A DNA stretch of 64,000 nt from Plutella xylostella. Taxonomy: Eukaryota; Arthropoda; Insecta; Lepidoptera; Plutellidae. The DNA lies in assembly GCF_932276165.1 (NCBI RefSeq), contig NC_064005.1:3038001-3102000 (forward strand), given 5' to 3'. The notes beneath the pieces were generated by a model. The model saw only the letters and a list, made by a program, of their open reading frames with translations, ran no database searches and was not told where the DNA came from. Shown piece after piece: positions 22,401 through 32,400 of the stretch. Both the position numbers and the translations under genes were made by a program. Position 1 is the first letter of the stretch, and every line of letters starts with the position of its first letter.

Positions 22401-25400
22401 ATACCATAGCCCGCATTCTTGCACATAGAGAAAGCGGGATAGATGCTCGGCTCGCCTGCGAACGCCATGTGCGGGCTGATCTCGTACTGTACCTACTAGT
22501 GTGAGAGAAAGAGACAGACATACCGTAGCCCGCATTCGTGCACATAGAGAAAGCGGGATAGATGCTGGGCTCAGCGCCCGCGAACGCCATGTGCGGGCTG
22601 ATCTCGTACTGTAGCTACTAGTGTGAAAGAGACAGACATACCGTAGCCCGCATTCTTGCACATGGAGAAAGCGGGATAGATGCTGGGTTCAGCTCCAGCG
22701 AACGCCATGTGCGGACTGATCTCGTACTGCTCGCCGACCACCGGCTCCCAGAGAAGTAAGTCCGAGTTGATGCGGTTGTAGATTATCTCGTACAGCTGTT
22801 TTGATCTGAAATAAGATGCGGAGTAAAGTAACTTTGTATCACCATGATCATGAAACATTGACATTATTTAACTTTTTAAGGCATACACAAGGGTTTAATG
22901 TAACAAATGACCTGAAATAATGATTATTATCTTGGCTTTGGGAGCTACGCAACTATGCAATAATTATGGATACACATACAGACAGACGGGTTAAATACAC
23001 TCACTCGGTTTTATAGACTGTAAAAAAATAGTACAAGCTGAAGGGCTTGCACGGGGCGCGTTTAAAACGAGACAAAAGTTCTCCGTCGCCTTGCTCTTGA
23101 GGCTGCGCGTTGTGAGTGAGCGCGATGAAAAACTTTTTTACGTCTTAAATGCACTGGGCATGCATGGGCATTCTGGGCGAGTTAACTTGGCGGTGTCGGT
23201 AATACTTACTCTAGTTGCAAACTCAGTATAGGCAGATTTAGGTCCAGATGTATGGAAGCACGCTCCACTGAATTCGAAGTAAATTCAGCCATTTCCTCTT
23301 CATTGCCTGGTACTATCAGCTCTTCAGCTTGACCTAAAACCAAAATAAACAAAACTAAATTATTTAATACATGAATTAGATTTTCATTATATTATAGTCT
23401 ATAAAAATATAGTTTAGAAAATTACTTATTTATCCCTAGATACCTGACATTGGAAATACCAACCAGACAGCTTATTCTGAAGAGAAGATTCAGAGAGGCT
23501 ATTTCGATAATCATTTTAACTACAGTAGAATTATTTATTTTAGACATTTTAGCTTCTACTAATAAGAGTGACTGTACCTTGCGGCGTAACCTCATGTTTC
23601 GTGATACTCTGGTGGGCGGTTTTCTTGTTACTGAAGGGCGTTGGTTGAGAACTGTTCCTCAGGTTGTTCATGATGTGCATGGACTTTTAACAAACAGTAC
23701 TATTTAACCATTACAGGTTCTAAGTAATAACGATGACTTTACCTTGCGGAGTATCCTCATGTTTCGTGATACTCTGGTGCGCGGTTTTCTTGTTACTAAA
23801 GGGCGTTGGTTGAGAGCTGTTCCGGAGGTTGTTCATGATGTGCATTTAACAAACAGTACTATTTAGGCATTACAGTTATCAATAAAGATAACCTTACCTT
23901 GCGGCGTATCCTCATGTTTCGTGATACTCTGGTGGGCAGTTTTCTTGTTACTGAAGGGCGTTGGTTGAGAGCTGTTCCGGAGGTTGTTCATGATGTGCAT
24001 GGACGTGGTCATGGGGTTCGATGCCGGCTCGAACGTCTGTTCGTCATCACTGAGCGGGTCGAATGGACCTTTCGGGGTTTTCGACGGTTGGAAGGTTAGG
24101 GATATTCTGTGGGGTAAAGTGGGGTTGGTTACTTCAGCTAGTATTAATTTTATATTTATAGACTTTAAATTAAATCGAATTAGTATTTATTTGGAATGCC
24201 GCTCCGACCGATTTTGGCTATAGATTCTACCACCGACTAAATGCCTATTAAATTTAAAGTAGGATTTCTGAGGCTATGCGCACTTTGAGAGGGCTATTGT
24301 TTTAAAATTTTGACGGTGCATTTCGTTGCAAAGATTGACTTATTTGCACCCTATCCTCTCTGTGACAAATATGTAAACAACATATAAAACTTACGTTGGT
24401 AGAGTAGTTGTAGGTCCTTTCAGAATGTTTGGGTCATATGTCTCGTCCATATTGGCGCGAGCAATGTGTATGCCTTGAGCCGTTTCATTTTCCTGCAAAA
24501 TAACAAATGTAAATAGGAGTTTTTATACTTACATTTTCGATATAAAGATAGTCGGGAATACAGCTTTATACGCAACTATTATTCAATAAAAGTAGGCGTT
24601 CGCACACTAAGTGCCAATTTCACCATTCTCTGTTAGAGCATAACCAGGGAGTAATGGTTAACTTTTGACACATCTGTCATGAATTTTATATGGAGATGAC
24701 GTTTGATTTATAAATCAATCCCTGTCGGTTAGATAACCGAGAATGGTGAAATTGGCACTAAACATAATTTAAGGCACACAACGACATTACACAAGGTATA
24801 CCAGTTCTATAGAAACTCACATAATAATACGCATCAAGTGTAGTTGCCCTCACAGTGACGGTAGTCGGCAACGGGCGCGCGCTCGGTGTCTGACTGCAAC
24901 TGACTACCACGTCTTGGAACCCGAACTGGAGGTAGTCGGGCCTGACGCGCCGGGTGGCCCGGCTGATGCCCGGCCGGAGGTCCGCTATTGGGAACCTGCA
25001 GGTTGGAAATTAGATTAGGAAACTGAATCAGTGTGTACTATAGGGCAAGAGCACGGCTGCTCTACAGGCAAAAAAACCCATGAAACCCTGGGATCTCTCT
25101 GGGAAGGTGGGAAGTGTCAGGAAGGATGAGAGTTTGGTGAACCTTACTTCTAGTACCCAGTGTAGAATCGTATCGACTGCAGTGTAGTACCTAGTGTTTA
25201 ATCTGACAGCTCTTTCTGTGGCGGAGGGTGTTACAAATAGGGTGAACTCTTATCCTGCCGCTACACGGGTTCGTTATAGATGTAGACAAACTTCACTATA
25301 TCGCGATTCGACATAAATACGGCTCTGTGATTGATGGAACGCGCAGTAAAAAAGTTTATCGATGTCGATATCAAAGCCGTGTAGTGGCCGCTAGATTATA

Positions 25401-26455
25401 AAAGTCACTTTACCTCAACACAGCATCCACACTGGCGCACTGCATGTTGACATTGAGCTGCGCGCGCGCAGACGGCGGCGCGGGGGCGGGGGGGGAGCCG
25501 GCGAACACTTGTGCGGACATGCGCTCCAATATTGTCAACTCTATGTCCACTGTGAACGGCATGCACTTTATACTGGAATGTAAAAGAGGGGGGTTATCAA
25601 AATTATTCGATTGGGTAAACCTTTTGTACACTTATTCGTATGTTATATTTGTGAAATAAAGTACCTATTTAATAAATAAATAAAGTTATGCCAATTTTCA
25701 CCATAGTCTGTTAGATCATTAACGAACAACCCCTGATACATGTAATGTCATCAATTATACAACATCATCTCCATATTAAATTACTACTACTAACTTATCC
25801 CTTGTTATGATCTAACAAAGTATGGTGAAACTGGAGCTTAGGGCAAGATCTATGAGTGTTGAATGCTGTATAGAGCTCGTTAGATATTATCTAATATCTA
25901 CCAGTTGGTAGAGGTCTGGCAGTGGACGATTCTGGTCGGAAGATAATTTCTATTTCGCATTTAGCTCACAAAACAAGTAACCAAAGGTGGACTTAACAAT
26001 TCCTACTTTTGTCAGATGGTGGAATATTATAAGACTTACGAAATATCCGTGGTAGGATACACGAGTTTCTTCTCCCCGGATATCCGGATATACTTGAGCG
26101 TTTGTTTGAAGTTGATCCGCACATTTGGATGCAGCAGCACAGTCGATGCGGAGTCGTTATCATCTTCCTCTTCTGTGAAACATACATAATATTAACTCTA
26201 CTGCTACTGGATACTGAAGCGAACCAGAGGACATTGAAACTAAGCCAAATAATACGAAGGAGGTCAAACCCTGGATTGGGTTCATATTTGTTTATGGCAT
26301 CCTTTGGGGTGCACGAAAATGATGTTGACTGGCTAATCCTGACAAGCTGTTGTGGATTTTTGACTTAGCACAGCAGGGGCTCTGTTAGTGGACTTTTTAA
26401 GTGAATCAACATGTGTCTTATATCCTTACTAATATTATAAATGCGAAAGTAACTG

Positions 26456-26490
<35 letters not shown>

Positions 26491-29400
26491 TACTCTTTCA
26501 CGACAAAACTACTGAACGGATTTGAATGAAATTTGGTATACATATGGTATAGACCCTGGGAAAGAACATAGGCTACTTTTTATCCCGGAATTCCCACGGG
26601 AAAACTTTTTAAGGCGAAGCGTAGCTCGCGGGGACAGCTAGTTATAAATAATTTAAACTCACCTGCCCACACAAACTTGATCAAGTCGAAGCTGTCAGGC
26701 CGCTCCCTGGTATACAGATCAGTAGCCTCCTTGTACAGACACTCTCTTAGTAACAGGTGAGTGACCGACGCCTCACACGCCGTCTGACTGCCACTGGAGG
26801 TTGTCTTCTCACTGCCATCCAGGGTTAGAGCTGAGGTTATTAACCTGTGGAGTAGATGAGGGTTGAGATGGGGTGGTAGTTGAGGCTTAGTTTCATTGGT
26901 TGGCCTGTGGTAGTTTATGAACTGCCTGCAATCCAGTTATTGGATTTAATGGCGTTATTGGCGAATGAAAAATAGTTGGACGTGAATTATGCGGTTTGGC
27001 GCAGAGCACCACATGTTTATGTAACTCTCAAAATCATCCTACTTATTTGTTACAAACTGTAAAGTTACAGAAAGGAACTTTAAGCTAATGTCAACTTTGA
27101 ATCTATGTCTGTCTCTTCCTGTCAGTATACTATCAAAGCAAGGAAGCAATACATTTCTTAATGTACGTTATCTTATCTTATTAGTATATGAAGAAAATAC
27201 TTCAGTCTTCAATACTGACCTCAAATGGCTCCTGCCAGTGGCGCCATCAAATATCTCATTGGCATGTTCGAGATCTTTCTTCGAGTGTCCCGTGAGAGAG
27301 AACGGGCCCAGCCGTCCGAAGAACTCCGTCGACGCTTCCTCCATCTTCTTGGCACTAGATGGCGTTACGCAATCGGTGCCCAAAGGTACCGGGACTAGGA
27401 TATCCTGGAAACAAAATTATAATATAGATTTGTATGGTATACGTTACTACGTGTATTGTATAATCGCCTGGAATGTATAAATCATAAGATAAGATAAGAT
27501 AAGATATTCTTTATTTGCACACAAAAATATGGACAACAATACAAAACTTAATCTAACACATATGTACAAATGGCGGTCTTATCGCTAAAAGCGATTTCTT
27601 CCAGACAACCTTTGGGTGGAAGGATATTTAGATGTAAAGGGTAAAGTGTAGCAGGAATAAAGAATATACCATAAATATTTAATATACCAAAACATACTAC
27701 CTACAATATATTTACATACATAATTTATATACCTAGCATCATAATATATAATATATTAAAATATATATTAATATATAATAAACTACATACCATGACATAT
27801 CATAGTTTCTGACATAGTAATGCGATACCGTAGACTGTTATGAATGTTATGTATGGTATGAGAGATAATATCACTGTGTCATTTTGATAATGCAAAATCA
27901 TCATTTTATTAATAAAACTTACCTTATGCAACAGTATGCAGGTGCATGATGATATCTTTATATTGATGTGTGAAACTTCAGCAGTTGGGTCACCGTCAAT
28001 TTGGGGCACTGAAAATAATAATTACAATAAATATTAGGCGAGGAAGCTACAGGTAAAATCATGTATCTTAACCAATACGCAGAAGACACTTTCCAGGCAC
28101 CCGGTCCTATTTCAGGAAATAATATATATTATATATACCCGGAAACAGCTAGCAAATGAACGGACCTTTCCTATTCCTGGTGGTGCGGGCCTGCGCGGCG
28201 GGCACGTGCACGCTGGACGCGGCGCTGGTGGTCATGGAGGAGACTGAAGACATCATGCTGTCGGCCAGCGGCGCCGCGGCTGACGACATCGGCTGGAAAC
28301 TACGCCATTGGTGCTCGCTATGCCGCTTGGATGCTATTGGACGACTGTTGTAAGAGCGCGCTCCGCATCCTCGCTTATCATTCATTCTTCATCCATTAAC
28401 ATAAGATGGCCGCCATTTTTCGCAATATACCTACATGATTACTAGTGCGCGTAAACCGCAAAATTGCTTATTTTTAAACAGTCCGTTTGTTTAAAGAAAT
28501 TGTTAACAGCGATTCTCACTAGATGGCGCTGGTGTGACACATGCTACATCGCGGTATGGTTGTGTTTAGCAACCACCATATAAGACTTCCTATACTTCCA
28601 ATAAAAACTTGTGTGAGAACCTAAAATAAAGAGTTTTATTTAACTACCGTTGTTATTCCTAAAAATAGCTTGTAAAGCAACGGACTCTCGCAATTCCAGC
28701 CAACAGTTAGCTAGTAATCGAACGGACCTTTCCTATTCCTGGTGGTGCGGGGCTGCGCGGCGGGCACGTGCACGCTGGACGCGGCGCTGGTGGTCATGGA
28801 GGAGACTGAATACATCATGCTGTCGGCCAGCGGCGCCGCGGCTGACGACATCGGCTGGAAACGACGCCATTGGTGCTCGCTATGCCGCTTGGATGCTATT
28901 GGTCTATTTTAGCAAGGACTCGATCCGTATTATCTCGTACCATTCGTTGATAAATACAAGATGGGCGCCATTTTTCTCAAGATATATGATTTTAGTGTAA
29001 CCAATACTGCCACGTTGCTTATAAATAAACGAACCTTTCGTATTCCTGTAAAGCTTGTAAATGGACGGCCCTTCCTTTACCAGTAAATAGTTTGTATAAA
29101 TGAACGGACCTTTCCTATTCCGGGTGGTGCGTGGCTGCGCGGCGGGCACGTGCACGCTGGACGTGGCGCTGGTGGTCATGGAGGAGACTGAAGACATCAT
29201 GCTGTCGGCCAGCGGCGCCGCAGCTGAGGACATCGGCTGGAAACGGTCTTCTGTCTCGCTGTCTTCTGCAAGATATATGTGGTAGAGGTGACGTTGTTTG
29301 ACCGATAGATGGCGCTTTTAAGTCCTTATGGAGGTGTGCGGGGAAATATGTTAAAATACGGAAATTCGGAGCCCTTAAGGCTACATGGAATTATATGTCC

Positions 29401-32400
29401 AAAATTACCATCTACCTACAGGGTGTTAAAACAGGCTGCGACTGTTTAAAATTAGCCAAAAAAAAATCTAACCTATAAAGCAACTTTTTTGGTCACATGA
29501 CTATTTTACAATGGAAAGTTTATTTTTTTGACGAAATTCATGAGTATGCTTCTGTTGCTGTTTATTTATTATTTTGAACAATAGGTTGTTAGGTACAGTC
29601 TACTTTAATAATGGTTGAACTTACCAAGGCTCTGTCCAGTCCAGCCGTACATGGCTAAATTGGGTTTGTTCTCGCGGCTAAAGTTGCCCATGAGTTGGGC
29701 CTCGATTCTCTGGAAGTCTGCCTGGCCCATCGGCTTGCACTGCATGTTCACCCCCGAAGGACGCAGGGGGATGTTGCTAGGGAGTATTAAAAACTTTTTT
29801 AGAACCAAAGAGGTTTTAAGATGATGGCGAGAGATGGACTACTGGCTGGTATGAAAAAGTTAAGGAATTTTGAAGAGGTTTTTAAACCGGCCTGTGGTGA
29901 GTGGTGTGCAGGTGGGATACTGTTTCAGTACAGTACTTGTAGTGTTTCTACCATAATATTCACTCGTAATATCGGAATACTACACTGTTTAGTTCAGGAA
30001 CAAATACTGCCATTGTAAAACTTACCTAGTATCCTCTAAATGTGGCTGATTCAATCCATTCACCAGCTCCATCAATGTATGCATTTGTCTCGGGGTCAAA
30101 AATACGATAAGCGACCCGAGTGTCATTTGCAGATCAACTTTAGGCCCTACTGCCTCCTCTGTATGTTTAATTTTTAATGCCAACTCTTGTTTGCCCGTTA
30201 ACTTAGCGAACAAGATCGGTTGCGGCTGATTCGCTCTTTCTTCAGGCGTTACTTCTCTTCTAAACACAGTCTCGCTATTGTAAATAGATTCCTCGAATTC
30301 ACTCTTAACGGGTTCAGGCTCAGCATTGGATAATATGCTCTTTGTCTCATAGAAAATGTCTGAAGTTGCGCTGAGGAAATTGATTTCTGAGGGCTCCGGT
30401 TGGCTTTCGGATTTCTCTTGCGAGGAAGCTGCAGATTTTTCCATGATAAGACTTCGCGCCATGGTGCGAAGTTTGGATGGAAACTCGTCCGTGTACAGGG
30501 TGATTCCCTCAAACATGAGTCGTTTGTTAGTGTAAGTGGACACGATGTAGGTTTTCGGTTTGTCAGGGTCAGTGACCTCTGGTGGAGGCTCCGACCCAGC
30601 TTCATCGTAGTAGTCGATACTGAAAGGAAGACATTTTGAAATGTCAGTTTTACTATTGAAACAGGTGCTACCTAATATGTTAATATCACTACATATTATG
30701 AATTCCTTTATGTATTTTGTGCCAGCATATTTTTTACGGCCTGAAATCTAAATTTACCTGAGGACTATATCAAGTATGAATATTAGTTATGTTTTTTTAA
30801 GTGCATTATTTATCCAATAAGAAAGTGACATTGAGCGCAGAGATAAATGACCCAATTATTTGCCCCATAAAAATAATCTGTTCCTAAACAAGCATTACCC
30901 AAACCTAATGTTACATTGATAAAGATTCTATTTCAAGGTTCATTGAGCTCTAATCTGCATATCAATGACTTCCGTAAATTTTGACCAAGCTAACAGGAAA
31001 CGAATTACAATGTTAAATTTTTAAAGGACAAGACAGTTTTTATTTGATATTTTATTATTATTATAGCTTTATGAAATATCAAATTTTGCATTATAAATAA
31101 CAATAAAAGTCTGCTCATTTAAATTTAAACCTAACCCATAAACGACTTCCATTAACATCATTTCATAAGGACTGTACTCTACTATTTATATGTTTAATAA
31201 ATAAAAATACATATGTTCTTTCTGCCTTTCGCCACTGACTGACTGACTGTAAATAAGACTACTAAACTTATAAAAAAAACATTTTTTCGGGGAGGGTTTT
31301 TTAATGAAAGATGTATGAAGTAACTTACTTGTCAATGTGTATTTCTAGTGCTATGCCTCTGTCACTGTTTTTAGGAACGTGCTCTATCCTTATTTTGGTG
31401 TTCACAAATTTTACTTTTACTCTGCTGAGAACTGTGGAAAAAGAACATTGGTCATTAGTTTCAAAGAAGAAGTAGAAGATCTGTAACAGTCTGTCTACAA
31501 TGGAATCGGATAAATATTGAATACTTATTTGATAGGAAGTGAGTGTCCGCAAAATATTATAGGTGTTGAATTAAATGATTATTTAGCTAGTAACAGTTTT
31601 AAAAATATTGCTAAATTATTTAATGGAATTAATGATAATGTCCTCCTAGCCGAATTTCGACCACGGCGGCCAATCTCAATTGAGATCAGCCATCTACGCA
31701 GGAGTATATTATAGTGCCCAAGTGTGTGCGCAGTACACAGGAGCACTCTCTGTTCCATCACTCTCATAACCCAATGGGACGGATTGACCGACACGACTGG
31801 AGAGAGCTAGGCGCAGGACCGACTGCTTTACATGCCCATCCGACAGCATGGATCGTTTTCACTGTTTCGGACATCAGGTGATCAGCCTTCTATGTCCTAA
31901 CCAAACTTGGAACCACAATTTAGAAACACAAATTGATGGTCCCACCCGGGAATCGAACCCGGGACCCCTGGGTCGTGAAGCGAAGCTTCTACCACTAGAC
32001 CACAGAGGCAGGCAATGGAATTACCAATAGTAGTAATAAGCTAAAAATGAAGTTCTACTTGTAATGTAGGTATAATTAAGAGCAAATAACGAAACACTTA
32101 AGATAATAACATCAATTACTTCATTTATATCAAAGGTTATACTCACTAGAATCTATAGCATGTGCAAACATCTCAATCCCCTCCACGGGGTTGGCCTCTG
32201 GAGGGCCGTCATCCTGCTGAAGGCATTCAGCTGCGAGCTGCATCGACGATGACATGGAAGACCACATGGACTCCAGCATGGATGATGCTGATGGCAAATA
32301 TACAGTACATGTAATAAGTTTAAAGTAATTTATTAAAATTAATGATATTGAATGCATTTTTAGAATAACCTATATTATGTAAAAAAAAATGAATAAAATA

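Noticed and set aside
22196..22661. Apparent repetitive protein on the minus strand
   Set aside because: Successive reading frames cross the splice donors of duplicated Atg2 exon 17 ends. The repeated residues are exon copies, not a repeat protein.
28156..29285. Plus-strand ORFs with repeated NGPFLF / GTCTLDAALV phrases
   Set aside because: These are antisense shadows of the three copies of Atg2 exon 7. The sense strand has the acceptor, donor and frame continuity.
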